Of a DNA stretch of 64,000 bases, positions 41,421 to 54,324 are shown in pieces. The DNA is from Vandiemenella viatica (lineage: Eukaryota; Arthropoda; Insecta; Orthoptera; Morabidae), in assembly GCA_031002005.1 (NCBI GenBank), contig JARYHS010008074.1, positions 7,696,924 to 7,760,923 of the forward strand, given 5' to 3'. Position numbers and translations under genes: made by a program. The notes under the pieces are model-generated. The model had not been told where the DNA came from, did not search any database, and was given only the letters and a program-made list of their open reading frames with translations. Positions within the stretch are counted from its first letter, which is position 1; every line of letters begins with the position of its first letter.

Positions 41421-42234
41421 TGGAAGGCAGAAAATTTTATAGAGGTATCAATGTTAGTTAGAAACCAAGAGAAATATGAAAGTTCTACTTCCATCTTCCA
41501 GATTTAAAATGTGTAACCGCTAATTCACATTACAGACGGATTTATTTATTTATTTATTTAATGTTCTGAATAATTATTATTACTACTAAAACTGTTCTAC
41601 TGCGATCAAGTTAAGCTTACTTTCTAAATATGGTATGGTGAAAACAAAATTAATGTGTTAATATTCCGAACCATTTAATTTTCTAGAAATAATTTACTTA
41701 TATTTCGTGAAGTAGTTTACCATTAGAGTTCTTTCGCAAATAATCTTTCTACTTATCCTCAAAGTTTGTGTGTATTTGTCACATTCAGTTCTATAACGCT
41801 ATAGCGCTAGAAAGTGTAACTATGTCCATTCAAACTCTCTTATTTGTTTTACCTGTTTAATTTAATGATTCTTTTCGGTATTCTTCATATAATTCCGTTT
41901 CTAGTGAATTGTCAACTATTTATTCGAGGGGAAAAAAAATGCACAATGGCTATCAAAATTACGAAAAGAGTTTAATAATTCCTCTATAATCAATCGATTT
42001 GTTTATTTTAATAATTATTATGACTAAAACGGCGATATTCGCAGTTATTTTAACTGTAGAACTCCCTTACTTTGCATCTGAGCGTCTAGTCTTGGGTTAA
42101 GTACTGGGTATGAGAGGTTTATTTTCTCATGAATTTAGTGTACCACCTACCACTTATGCTTCCCCATGCGGAATTCGTGTCTAGAACGAAGGTTAATCCA
42201 AAGGCGAGGGGTATCGCGAATTATGTCCCCAACT
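41421..42234. other. No recognised feature
   Basis: AT-rich sequence with a short attt run at 41540-41560. No coding motif, inverted repeat or tandem array that I can support. Confidence 0.4.
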
Positions 42235-42391
42235 GTACTACTTCACGTAACGGTTGCCGACGAACGACTGCTGCTGCTGCTGCTGCTACTGACAAACAAA
42301 TATGCAGAGATGAAGCTACAACTAACTACACACTTTGAATTAAAATTATCACTGGAGGTACTACTTCACCTAACGGTTGCCGACGAACAGT
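42235..42391 (+). repeat. Direct repeat pair around a CTG run
   Basis: The block gtactacttcacgtaacggt-tgccgacgaac occurs at 42235-42266 and, with one change, at 42358-42389. The first copy is followed by a ctg/gct trinucleotide run (about 42269-42290). The frames crossing it carry no known domain. Confidence 0.65.
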
Positions 42392-42559
42392 TGCTGAAAA
42401 AATAAAAGGAAAATATATTGGGAATATGGATGCTATAATGATACTCAAATCCTTGTCACAAAAAACAGCATCTATTTATCTATTTCCCACCAGTAAAAAT
42501 GAAATTATTTTTTTATTAAATCCCTCAAAAATATAAAGTCATTTGGTTAATATGAGGTT

Positions 42560-43900
42560 TCAACCCAAGTAGTGAAACATTGTGACACCAGTACTAGTAG
42601 AGTTATTAGTCGTATTTGTAATAGTTCTTTTGGAGAAGGTAACTTCCCCGACTCACTCAAGAAGTCAATAATCAAACCGCTTTATAAAAAGGGTGATACC
42701 TCGAAGATTGAGAATTACAGACCCATATCACTTCTATCAGCATTTTCAAAAATCTTTGAAAAAGCAATGTACAGAAGAGTGATTGCACATCTACATAAGA
42801 ATGACCTACTCAGTACACCACAGTTTGATTTTAGGCAAGGTGTTTCAACAGATTCAGTAAGTTTTGCTTTTGTTGACAACATACTGGAATCAATGCATAA
42901 AAAATTAAATTCCCTAGGTATATTCTATAATCTTGCTAAGACCTTTGACTCTGTTGATCATGAGATTCTCCTAGGTATACTAGACCACTATGGAGTTGGT
43001 TAAATCATACTTGGAAATCATTGAAAAAAGCTAATACAGGAAATTTTATAAACTCAGAATGGGGTTTAGTTAAATGTGGTGTGCCTCAGAGTTCAATTCT
43101 TGGCCCTGTGCTGTACTTAATCTATATAAATGATCTCCCACATATGCTAGGTGATATTGAATACATGGTGCTCTTTGCAGATGATATTAGCATATCGTTG
43201 AAAGACCCATCAGTAAAAACCCTTGAAAACCCAGCAAATGATGCTATAAGGAAAATTAAAATGTGGTTTAGTGCTAAGAATCTAATACTTAATGTAGAAA
43301 ACAGACAGTTATTACAATTTGTAACAAAAAATAAAACAAAGGATAGCTATAATGTGATATCGGAAGGAATGAAAGCAGTTTCACAAAATTCCTGGGTGTA
43401 TATATAGCTAACAAATTGAACTGGAAGAAACATATTCAACAACTTCTTAGAAAACTGAATTATGCAACATTTTCACTGAATATCTAGAATAGCTAATATA
43501 GAAACCACAAAGTTTGTATATTTTCACTCCCTGCTCACTTATGGCATCTCATTCTGGGGAAACTCTTCACAAGCTGCAAGAACTATTTGTGAAACAAGCC
43601 CACGGAAGCCGTGCAGAATTCTATTTAAAAACCTAGGTGTATTAACAATGCCCGCACACTATGTTTAGTTGTATACTCTGTACTATCATTTATAGTGGAA
43701 AATTCTTAATACTTCAATCTTAATGTTGGCATAAATAGCCATAATATTAGGAATAAATATAATATTGACAAGGATTACAAAACTCTGTCAATTGTACACA
43801 AGGGGATAACATTTACTGGAGATTCCTTATTCAATGTCTTACCAACAGAAATTAAATGTTATCTACGAAAACCCAACTACTATAACTCCAAACTGAAAGG
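42560..43900 (+). pseudogene. L2-like LINE reverse transcriptase, two frames
   Basis: The first frame (to 43003) gives NFPDSLKKSIIKPLYKKGDT, NYRPISLLSAFSKIFEKAMY, TPQFDFRQGVSTDSVSFAFV and FYNLAKTFDSVDHEILLGIL, where the first catalytic box FLDLAKAFDSVDH is altered. A second frame gives VKCGVPQSSILGPVLYLIYI, NDLPHM, the catalytic YMVLFADDISISL, then NLILNVENRQLLQFV. Beyond 43407 shifted blocks HSLLTYGISFWGNSS and CRILFKNLGVLTMP remain. No endonuclease is seen. A (tcaa)n tail at 44212-44225 probably ends the element. Clade within the CR1/L2 group is uncertain. Confidence 0.8.
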
Positions 43901-44211
43901 GTTTCTGCTTTAGAACCCATTTTACTCTGTGAAAGAATTTTCTTCCGGGAATTTGGTAATTAAGAATGGCTGATAAAATAGTATATATGGTGTATAGAAG
44001 CGGAAGTTGTTTACTAAAATGATATGTGGTTTTTTCTTTCAATAGAAACTTTTGACAAATGAAGTAGTTACACTGTTTACAAAATTCACTCATATATAGT
44101 AACTAACATGGGATAGCATGCAATCAAAAATAGGTGTGAAAAATTATCATACTAACCGATTTTTAAGTAATTAACTGTTTATTAGTTGTTGGTAACATAA
44201 TTGATAATGTC

Positions 44212-44291
44212 AATCAATCAATCAATCATATATCATATATCATATATCACATATCACATATCACATATCACATCACATCACATCACATCAT
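44212..44291. repeat. Short-period microsatellite at the Tx1-like insertion point
   Basis: The array starts as (tcaa)n and changes to (tcata)n, (tcacata)n and (catca)n units. It touches the first bases of the Tx1-like element, ctttggcagtgag. It probably began as the 3' tail of the preceding L2-like LINE. Confidence 0.85.
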
Positions 44292-44480
44292 CTTTGGCAG
44301 TGAGTAAACGTGTTTTTGTGAGCTCGTAAACTGTGAAAGTTTTATAGTGACAAACAATGTGAAACTGAAATAATTGGTGCGCGGTCTTTTAGTATTCATC
44401 TAATCTTTGTACTGGCGCAAAAGGTGTAGTGAACCAACTCGTGAAAGCCGAGTATTCGGCTTTTATCCTTTCGCTAAACC

Positions 44481-45803
44481 ATGGAGGTTAGCGGAAACAT
44501 GGCCGCTTTGTCAACAACAACAAGCTATGCAAATGCTATGCGGGCACAAACAACTGACGGCGCAGCCACTACCAACATGTCGCAGCCAACTGACAACACG
44601 CCAGCCAGCAGTGCTGCTGAATTAGCAGTAGTTATTGACAACATTGAAAATACCACAATCGATGATTACCTACAAGGGCTCGTTGGCGGGCAAAATATAA
44701 CCCATGTTTCACGAATTGCTGGAGGAAATGTGTGTATGTTTCTCCGATTTCGAACGATTAGTGCAATAAGGCGGTATAACAATTCGACAAATATACTTCG
44801 CTCAGATTCGTAGATTCAAAGTGGCAAGCACGCGAGTTGTGTTCTCGAACGCATTCCCATTCATATCCAACGTAAGCGTACAAAACAAAATGGCCAAATA
44901 TGGAAAACTGCTTTGTCGTTTTAGAGAAATACCTTCTGGATCTAAAATACCCGGTTGTAGCCACATCAAATCTTTCCGCAGAACTGCTCAATTTATTTTT
45001 GAAGATTTGTCCAAGTTCCTAAGTCAATTGTTATATCTGTCGATGGTGCATAGTACACTGTTTATTTGTCTATGGACGAAGTGATTTGTAATGCCTGTCA
45101 AGGCGTAGGACACGTCAAAAAAATTGTATAAATCATTCTTCACAGATTTTATAGAGACCAAATCTTTCCCGCCTCTTCAAAAAAGCACTGAGAAACCTAC
45201 TGATCCATTGAATGTAGTTGCAGCAGTATCTACTAACCAGGTGCCAATGGTTACTGACTCAACAGAGGAAGCAGTGGAAACCACAGCTTGCAATGAAAAA
45301 AAACTGTGCTTCCTATGACAGCACACCATTTCTACAGAAGGAAAGATCGAACAGAACAACAGCGAGAATCAGTATCAGTTTCCTCCTCGCTACATAAGGA
45401 AGTACATGATGATCAAAATACAGACACTAGCAACAGGAAAAGAAACGTTTCTATTACCGAACACGAGGAAACGGAAAACTGTAACATTGAAGCCGATGTA
45501 CAGTGTTGCTCCGAAACTGTAGTCACGGAAGCCCAAGTAAACATTGAAGTTATGGAAACGAATTTCACTGTTCCTACAGAAAACTTTGATACTATATCCG
45601 ATACGGCATCTATCATCTCTGAGTCTGCTTTTAGTAGTACAGGAGCTGAAGATGATCCGATCACCAAAGAAGAATTTCTCTCTTTCTTAAAGTCAAGTAG
45701 ACATTTCAAAAAAATATTACCAATTGTGAAACGCTACACTAGAAACTATACCGGTACGCAAACAATGTTAGAAAAAAGACTGACCAAGAGGTTAGAGATA
45801 TAA
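44481..45803 (+). pseudogene. Tx1-like LINE ORF1 (copy b)
   Basis: The frame opens MEVSGNMAALSTTTSYANAM, AAELAVVIDNIENTTIDDYL and NITHVSRIAGGNVCMFLRF. A frameshift and short deletion near 44770 lead to STRVVFSNAFPFISNVSVQN, FREIPSGSKIPGCSHIKSFR and a degraded knuckle (VMPVKA...). The last frame from 45306 is open for 165 codons and ends EEFLSFLKSSRHFKKILPIV. The order matches ORF1 of copy a. The 5' leader (44292-44480) is conserved between copies. Confidence 0.82.
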
Positions 45804-45884
45804 ATCTCAAACGTAGGTTGCAAAGAATATCGGCAGCATTAGAGAGAGAACTCAATATTGACTAATAGAATAACATAATTACCT

Positions 45885-48800
45885 ATGATTAAATTAGCTA
45901 CCCTAAATACAAGAGGTATCTTATCTCCCTTTAAACATAAGTTATTGGTTTCATTCATCGGAACAAAAAAAAAGATAACGTTGTATTTTTACAAGAGACA
46001 AATTTGCAGATTAATCCAATGTCATCATACATGTCATCGTTGTAAAGTGCAAACAATCCACGTGTCAATATGAGCAGTGGAACAATGATCATTGCAGATA
46101 TCGATCATTTCGAATCTTTCCAAATTATTGTACCAGGTTACGCACAAAGTGCTATAATTCAAATATTTGGAAGCAAAATTAACCTAATTAATGTGTATTT
46201 ATCTCATGATTCACTTTTAGCCGATGATATACTTTCGAAAGTACGACAGTATCTCACTACAATAGCCAGTACTGAAACTATAGTAATGGGAGGTGACTGG
46301 AACCTTACTCTGGATGAAATTGATAGGAGTTCTACTACAGAGAAACGCAAAGCACTAGCTAATAACTTACAACAGATTATTATTTGAAATGAACTCTGTG
46401 GCATATGGCGAACACATCACAATAATCTGGCTGGCTACAAATATGGACACATCCTTCAAAACCTCGCTCAAGGATTGATAGATTTCACGTCAGTAAAAGT
46501 CACCTTCCATGACTGGATTTGCTACCTTGAATGCATGAAAAATGGAAAGGCACCAGGGTTTGATGGCTTGTCAGTTGAGTTCTACAAAGTTTTCTGGCCC
46601 GTCCTAGCAGGGTTTTTCAAAAAAGTCGTCGACTTCTCTTTGAAATATCATCAACTGCCACGATCGATGCGAAAATCTGTACTAGCTTTGATACCAAAGA
46701 AAGGAGATTTAATCTCTTATAACGAACTGGAGACCTATCTCTCTACTTAATGTAGATTATAAAATTATATCCAAGACAATATCGAGAAGAATATCATCTG
46801 GTTTAAAAGAAATAATAAACCCTGATCAAACCTATTGTGTACCAGGTCGATCAATATTCACGAACCTACATCTGTTTCGTGATGTTGTCAGTGCAGCCAA
46901 ACAGGAGCCTTCGACCGGGTCGAACATGAATATCTGTTCTACACGCTACGAATTTTTGGCTTTCCACAGGAAACCATTGAACACATAAAGACATTGTACC
47001 TTGGTGCACAATGTCTGGTACGAATGGGGAACTATATTCTAGCTCCGTTCGAGTTAACAAGAGGAGTGCGACAAGGAGACCCATTATCAGGAGTCTTGTT
47101 TACAATTTCTATAGAACCATTATTACATCTATGCAGAAGACGTTTAAGCAAATGGGGCTTTCCTGTCGAAATGTCAATGAGACCACTTGTTGTATCGGCT
47201 TACGCTGACGATGTGGCTATGTTCATTACAGAAAATGAAGGGTTTCGTGAATTCCAACAAACATACAATATATATGCTTCAGCATCTGGGTCATGTCTAA
47301 ATTACAAAAAATCAACTGGTCTCTTTCTAGGCAAATGGAAATTGAGGAGAGACAGATCATTAAACCTAGAATTGAAAACAGACGGAATAAAGTATCTTGG
47401 TGTTCATTTTGCCATTACGGCAAACTACTCGCCAAAAAATTGGGACATACTCATCAACAAAATAAGAATCTGCTGTGAACGCTGGAAACGCTTTCGCCAT
47501 ATAACTTCACTAAGAGGTAGGAAAATAATAATTAACCAACTCATAGGAGCCAAAATGGTGTACGCATGCTCAGTTTTACAACCCCCAAATGGATTTGTAA
47601 ACGCGATTAACAAAATTCTTTTAAACTTCATTTGGACAGGCAAACATTGGCTGAATCAGGACATTGTTTTTGCTCCCACAAATCGAGGAGGAATTGGAAT
47701 GGTACATCTGGAGGAAAGAATAAGAACTTACACGATAAATTCCTTCATACATTTATGCATCTTGTTGAAAATGGAGGAGATATAGATGATATTGCACACA
47801 TGCTACAGAGGGTTAATTTTTTAGTCTATTACGATAACCTGCAACCGTCAGTGTTTCTGAGCATGTCAATGGATGTCAGAAAATCTGTCCAACTGGATCC
47901 ATTTTACGCATCAGTAATTCGAGCATGGCAAGACATGTCACCGTTTCCATCAGGAAGACTCAGTACAACGGAAGATTTGAAATGCCTGCCGCTATGGAAT
48001 ACTACATATCTTCCCAGTAATTTATTTATTGATGATTGGCGTTTGCTCAATGTAAAAACTGTGGGACAACTTCTGACGGACGACGACGGCTCATGGAAAC
48101 AAATCACAGACTTGTTTATTAATGCCGATCTAAGTGTTCCCACGCGCAGAAGACTATGTTCCAATTATCTTTCCGTAAAGCGTTACTTTGGAGACGATTT
48201 CTTTCCAATTACAACATCAAAGCAAATAATGAAATCAAGTTTTACGGTGGTGTTGCAAGGAAAAAAAATTCAGTTTCCTACTGCCAAATACAGCATCTAT
48301 CCAATACAGTTAAATTTTCTAAGTCCTGCAACATCAACATGCAGACACAGTGATTTTGTGGATGGTGAAATCAACTGATCTGCCATCTACAGTTCTCCAA
48401 ATAACAGTCTAGACTCTGATATCTGTTGGCGTTTTCTACACGACAGTGTTATGACACCGTTTAAAATACATCAATGGAACATGAGCGAGCAGGACAAATG
48501 CCCGTGGTGTACTGATGTAGGTGATACTGCACATATGTTTCTAAAATGCCTGAAAACCACCGGCTTATGGACCTTAGTGCAACAGCTGTGCAGTAAACTG
48601 TTAGAACTGACGATACCTGAAAACATTTTAAGCGTGCTATGTTCTACCAAACGGGACGCTGCAACAACTTTAAGTGTATACATAATAATTCTTGCCATTT
48701 CAACCATTTACAGAACTTATAACTGTTGCCTACTAAATAAACAGGACAATACGAACTATACCGATGTCTTCATCCAACGTGTGACGTGGTGCACGAAACT

Positions 48801-48899
48801 GGAAATGATTCGTGCCAAACAGAAGAATAAAATCAAGGACTTTCATTCCTGCTGGATGCAAAAGGATGCTCTACGTGCTATCTTAGCCATTGACTGATA
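45885..48899 (+). pseudogene. Tx1-like LINE ORF2 (copy b): endonuclease and reverse transcriptase
   Basis: The endonuclease part reads IKLATLNTRGILSPFKHKLL, INLINVYLSHDSLLADDI and IVMGGDWNLTLDEIDRSSTT, with stops. About 290 residues present in copy a are deleted at about 46490 (SKSHLP joined to KNGKAPGFDG). Another short gap lies at 46900 before GAFDRVEHEYLFYTL. From 46994 a 263-codon open frame has GVRQGDPLSGVLFTISIEPL, the catalytic VVSAYADDVAMFI, GIKYLGVHFAI, GRKIIINQLIGAKMVYACSV and APTNRGGIGMVHLEER, all L1/Tx1-group marks. Later frames end with HQWNMSEQDKCPWC, a C-terminal zinc-binding motif. Several frameshifts make it inactive. Confidence 0.87.
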
Positions 48900-49327
48900 A
48901 ATATTTCATTAGCTACAGACGTTGTTTTAACACATTAGATATAGTGTGTATGTATATGTAAATAGATATGTATGTATATAAAAGTATATAGCAATTTAAG
49001 GTATTTACCTTTTATGATATTGTTTAAAAATGATTTCTGAACAACCTCCATTTCTTGTAGTGTTAGTTTTAAGCCCCTATTGTTGAAGCACAAATGTAAT
49101 TTTTGTAATGTAGTTTGTATATAAGTTAGGTTGTAAGTATACCTGTACCTGAGTATACATGTGCTGTGACTATATCATACAAAAAGCGGATTTTTTTGTA
49201 ATGTTCTTTTGCCTTTAATATTGTTTTTGTTTGTATTATGGAAGTATACTGAGTCATGATCAATTTAAAAAAAATCTATCTATTAATCATATATTTTATT
49301 TCTATAAAGTATTTTTTTTTTTTTTTT

Positions 49328-50582
49328 GTCACAAGCTATTACCTCCTTTCATACTTAACCAAAATCAATGAATGAGGAGTTATTTTAAAGCTTATGGTCT
49401 CCACTTTGATCACATCATATTTTAAGAAAGAAATTTTACAGAATTCGACCCTTAAAGGTAAAAAATGCCAATATTTCTAAAATTCTTTTTTTTGTGTTAC
49501 AAGTCGTTTATCTTCCTCGATACCTATCTGAAATCGTTTAATGAAGTATCATTTTATAGATTAAGATCTCCTCTTTGGTGAAATTATATATTAAGACAGG
49601 AATTTTTTAGAATTCGACCCTTATAGAGCAAAAGTATCTATATTTCTGCAATGCGTTTTTTTTTGTCACCAGTCATTTATCTAACCGATATAGATAAATG
49701 AGGCATCATTTTATAGATTAAGATCTCCGCCGTGGTCACATTATATTTTTAAAAAGGAATTTTTCGTAATTCAAACCTTAAAGGGCAAAATTGCCATAAT
49801 TTCCGTAATGTATTTTTTTTCTCACAAGTTATTTATCTCTCTTGATATCTAACCGAAATCGACAAATGAGATATTATCTTAGAAATTAAGATGTCCGCTT
49901 TGGTCTAATAGTATTTTAAAAAAAGGCATTTTTCGGAATTCCACCCTTAATGGGCAATAGTATTAATATTTCTGCAACTCCTTTTTGTGTCACGAGCCAT
50001 TTATCTCCCTTGACATCTAACCAATATAGATAAATGAGGTATCATATTAAAGATTAAGGTCTCCGCTGTGGTCACATTATATTTTAAGAAAGGAGCTTTT
50101 CGTAATTCGACCCTTAAAGGGCAAAAATATCAATATTTTTTTGTGTCTCGAGCCATTTATATCCCTGGATAACTAACCGAAAACGAAAAATGAAGTAGAA
50201 TTATGAAGAGTAATGTCTCAGGTCGGGTGAGATCATATATTAAGAATTGCTTTGTGGGAATTCAACCCTTAGAGCGAAAAAGTATCAATTGTTCTACAAC
50301 ACATTTTTGTGTCACGAGCACTTTATCTCCATTAATATCTAACCGAAATAGATAAATGATGTATCATTCTAAAGATTAATGTTTCCGCTGTGGTCAAATC
50401 ATATTTTAAGAAAGGATTTTTTTCTGTATTGCGCCCTTAAAGGGAAAAAATATCAATAGTTTCTAAAATACGGTTTTTGTGTCTCGAGCCATTTATCTCC
50501 CTGCATAGCCAACCAAAATCGATAAATGTAGTAGGATTTTGAAGAGTAATGTCTCCGGTTTGGTGACATCATATATTAAGGT

Positions 50583-50613
<31 letters not shown>

Positions 50614-51190
50614 GGAATTCAACCCTTGGGGGGAAAGTACTAATGATTCTTCAATGCATTTTTGTGTCACGAGACATTTATCTCTATTAATTTATAACCT
50701 AAATAGATAAATGAACAATTCATTCTAAAGACTAAGTTCTCCGCTGTGGTGACATCATGTTTTAAGAATTGACTTTTTTCTGAATTTAACCATTGAAGGG
50801 CAAAAATATCGGTATTTCTAAAAGGGGATTTCTGTGTCTCGAGTTATTTATTTCCCTTGATAACTAAAAAATTGATATACTAGGTATCATTTTAAAGACT
50901 GAGGTCTTCATAAGATCTTCGGTTCCGTTACATCATATTTTAAGAAAGGAGATTTTCCAAAACTCGACCCTTAAAGAGCAAAAGTATTAATATTAATAGT
51001 ACCATATTTTATAAAAGAATTTTTTTTCGAATTCGACCCTTAAATCAATAATACTTCTGCAATGTAATTTTTTTTTATTTTTTGTTTTTTACTAACGAGA
51101 CATTTATCTCCTTCGATACCTAACCGAAATCGAAAAATGACATACCTTTTTTAAAGATTATGGTCTCCAATTCGGTAAAATCATAAAGTA
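49328..51190 (+). repeat. Degenerate satellite, about 168-bp period, roughly 11 units
   Basis: The phrase gtcacgagccatttatctcc marks unit starts near 49328, 49494, 49665, 49821, 49989, 50145, 50311, 50481, 50665, 50835 and 51090. Each unit then has accgaaatagataaatgaggt-atcatttta, gattaaggtctccgctgtgg-tcacat, attttaagaaaggaatttttc and aattcgacccttaaagggca. Successive spacings are 156-184 bp except the last. A 30-T run interrupts one unit at about 50588-50613. No protein is encoded. Confidence 0.92.
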
Positions 51191-51209
51191 AGAAAGAATT
51201 TGATTCTGA

Positions 51210-51529
51210 AAGTGGTCCCGCGTATGAGACAGTCCTTAGATTGCGGCAGCAGATATCACAGAGAAGTCAATAAACTGATTTTTATACAATTAGTAGCTTT
51301 CCTTATGGAAACATTTTTTGGCTTTATACAATTGGTAGAGAAGAGCACAAGGAGACCAAACATCTTGGATATATTTCTAATAAAGCCAGATGATAATCTC
51401 GTAAGGTCTCAAGTAATTGAAGAAAGCTGTGGTCGCGATGGATTTTTTATGGCTATCGGAAGGTTCAGTAAAATAGTGGCGAAAATTGAAGGTCGTTATA
51501 GCTACTGTTATAAAATTGGATATATTTAA
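51210..51529 (+). pseudogene. LINE endonuclease fragment (CR1/Jockey-like)
   Basis: The frame ends with IQLVEKSTRRPNILDIFLIK, PDDNLVRSQVIEESCGRDG. This matches the ..QLV..PTR..NILDL.L...P..V..V.V...ISDHD segment near the end of apurinic-type LINE endonucleases. The final SDHD is degraded to CGRDG. No reverse transcriptase follows directly. Confidence 0.65.
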
Positions 51530-51744
51530 AAACAGAAGAGATATTTCAGGAGAAGCTTCAATATTTGAATGAACCAATCAAGGACAAAATAAGAAAGGAG
51601 AAATATTTTTTTTCTGAAACAGAAAATAAAGAAATGTACGAAACCGAAAGGTAGGTGGGGATGCTTATGAGGTTGGTGAGAAGAGTTTTTTTTTATTTTT
51701 TTAATTTTTTATTTTAACTGCTTAACGTCTCCTATAACAACTAG

Positions 51745-51955
51745 GTCTTTAGAGACGGGAAAGGATGGGAGGCAAGGAATGGGAAGGAATTGGACCATGG
51801 CCTTTTGAAGGAAGCATCCCGGCATTCACCTGGAGTGATTTGGGGAAACCATGGAAAACCCAAATCTGGAAGCCCGGACGGGGATTCGAACCGCCGTCCT
51901 CCCGAATGCGTAGGCCAGAACGCTAGCCGTTACACCACCACGCTCGGTGGTGAGA
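51745..51955 (-). repeat. tRNA-derived SINE, minus-strand copy near RTE-like LINE
   Basis: The B box appears as ggattcgaacc at 51882-51892 and the head as cgctagccgttacaccaccacgctcgg. The body shows ggaattggaccatggcctt and catcccggcattcacctgga. It is close to the complete copy at 39946, so it is fairly young. T-rich DNA just to the left (51687-51716) is consistent with its A-rich tail. Confidence 0.85.
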
Positions 51956-52034
51956 AGAGAATGCAACAGAGTAAGGAGACATCGAGACTGTAGGGAACGC
52001 ACAGTGGGGCAAAATCTCAAAAAAAAAAAGGTGG

Positions 52035-54323
52035 TCAAATTATGGTATCGTTACCATGCAGGACGAATATACACCTGAAAACGTCTTGGGGATACAGCAG
52101 ATACCAGCTAGATTATATCATGGTTAAACAGAAATTCAGGAATCAAGTTCTAGACTGTAAAGCATACGCAGGAGCAGACATAGATTCTGACCATAATTTG
52201 ATAATAATTGAGTGCAGGCTGAATTTTAAGCGAATAAGGAAGCAGTATAAGCAGAACATACTGGAAGTGAATAAATTGAAACAATCTAGCAGGAGAGAAA
52301 AATTTGCAGAAATGGTAGACTTGGGTCTGACAGGAGCTCAACCAAGGACGAATGAATGCATTAAAGACCGAAATAATGAAAGCTGGTAAAAAAACATTAG
52401 GCTTTAGGGAACAAGCTGCCCGAAAACCTTGGATCACAGAAGAAATTTTGGAGCTGATGGATCAGAGGAGAAGGTACAAAAATGCTCAGGATGAAGCAGG
52501 AAGAGAGCAGTACAGGCAACTTAGAAATCAAATAAATAGGAAATGCAAAATTGCAACAGAAAAATGGCTACAAGCAAAGTGTGAAGAAGTAGATAAGGAA
52601 ATGGTCGTAGGTAAAGTAGATGTTGCCTACAGGAAGATCAAACAGAATTTTGGAGAAATGAAGAAAAGAGGTATGAACATTAAAGCTGCCGATGGGAAAC
52701 CTCTTTTAAGCTCAGAAGATAGAACTAACCGATGGAAAGAATACATTGAGAAATTGTATGTTGGGGGACAACTTGAAGAATAGTGTAATGGAAAAGGAAG
52801 GTGACGTCGACATTGATGACTTAGGAGATCCTGTTTTGAGGACAGAATTAAATAAAGCTTGAAAGTAAATAAGGCAGTTGGAATTGATGGGATTCCTGCA
52901 GAACTTCTTAAATCCCTAGGAGAGGAAGGAATCGAAAGATTATTCAAGCTGATATCAAAAAGTTATGAAACAGGAGAAATTCCAACTGATTTTAATAAAA
53001 ATAAAATCTTCACACTTCCAAAGAAAGCACAAATTGATAAATGTGAGAATTATCGCACCATTAGTCTGACATCACATGCTTCAAAATTACTGACCAGAAT
53101 AATATACAGAAGGATGGAAAGGGTAGTAGAAGAGATAGTAGGTGAAGATCAGTTTGGGTTTAGGAAAAATCGCTGTACAAGGGAAGCAATTCTGTCTTTA
53201 AGATTAATACTTGAAGGGCGGATCAAGAAAAACATAGTTACTTTTATGGAATTTGTTGATTTAGAAAAGCTTTTGATAATGTTAGGTGGGACAAGATATT
53301 CAAAATTTTAAAGAAGTCAGGTCTAAATTATCGAGATAGAAGAATACTCCTTAAACTATATCAGAATCAGGTGGCTATAATAAAAGTAGAGAATCACGAG
53401 AGACATGCATCAGTTAAAAAGGGTGTGAGACAAGGTTGTAGTCTATCCCCGTTAATATTCAACTTGTATGTAGAAGAAGCAATGAAGAAAGTAAAAGAAA
53501 AATTTACATGTGGCATAAGTTTTCAGGGAGAAAAAATCAGTATGCTGATGACATTGTCTTGTTAGCAGAGAGGGCTGAGGATATTGAGAAGTTACTGAAT
53601 GGCATGAACAAAATAATGAAGGAAGATTTTAGACTGAATATAAATCAAAGCAAGACGAAAGTGATGAAATGTAGCAGAAATGATACCAATATTAGTAGAT
53701 GAAATATAAAAATAGGATCGGAGGTAATAGGAGAAGTAAGTAAATGCTGTTACTTGGGAAGTAAAATTACAACTGATGGACGAAGCAGGAATGATGTTAA
53801 AGGCAGAATAGCACTAGCAAAAAGAGCCTTCATGAAAAAGAGAAAACTTTTAGTTTCAAATATTGATCTAGGAATTAGAAAGAACTTTTTAAACCTCTTT
53901 GTGTGGAGCATAGCACTTTATGGTAGCGAAACATGGACTTTAGGAATACCGGAAATAAAGAAAATTGAAGCATTTGAAATGTGGTGCTACAGAAGAATGC
54001 TGAAAATTAAGTGGACAGACAAAGTAAGAAATGAACGAGTTTTGGAAATGATGGGTGAGAAAAGAAGTTTGTGGAAGAAGCTTACGGAAATATTTTGAGA
54101 CCTGCTGGATTGGTTAATTTGTTAGTGGAGGGAACAGTCGAAGGTAAGAACTGTAGAGGTAGACAGAGATTAGAATATATGAAACAGATAATTGAGGACG
54201 TGGACTGTAAGGGGTATGTAGAAATGAAGAGGTTAGCTCAGGATAGGAAAGGATGGAGGATTGCATCAAACCAGTCAAAAGAGTGACGACAGCAAAAAAA
54301 AAAAATAAAAAAAAAAAAAAAAA
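52035..54323 (+). pseudogene. RTE-like LINE with several frameshifts and poly-A tail
   Basis: Starting inside the endonuclease, the frames give YQLDYIMVKQKFRNQVLDCK, DIDSDHNLII, then a linker with RKPWITEEILELMDQRRRYK, GMNIKAADGKPLLSSEDRTN and RWKEYIEKLY. Reverse-transcriptase blocks follow: NKAVGIDGIPAELLKSLGEE, NYRTISLTSHASKLLTRIIY, GEDQFGFRKNRCTREAI, an altered first catalytic box, GVRQGCSLSPLIFNLYVEEA, the catalytic QYADDIVLLAERAE and CYLGSKITTDGRS. The C-terminal block reads SIALYGSETWTL and MWCYRRMLKIKWTDKVRNE. An A-rich tail starts at about 54293. At least five frameshifts or stops are present. The family differs from the RTE-like LINE at 28240-31841. Confidence 0.85.
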
Positions 54324-54324
54324 T

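Larger units (their letters stand above)
44292..49284 (+). mobile_element. Tx1-like LINE (copy b), internally deleted
   Basis: The 5' end, ctttggcagtgagtaaacgt, is shared with copy a. ORF1 (44481-45803) and ORF2 (45885-48899) are present. The 3' region ends near an atctatctatt run at 49276. The decamer aatcatatat occurs at 44224-44233 in the microsatellite and again at 49285-49294 directly after the 3' end, a possible target duplication. Two internal deletions are visible relative to copy a. Confidence 0.82.
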
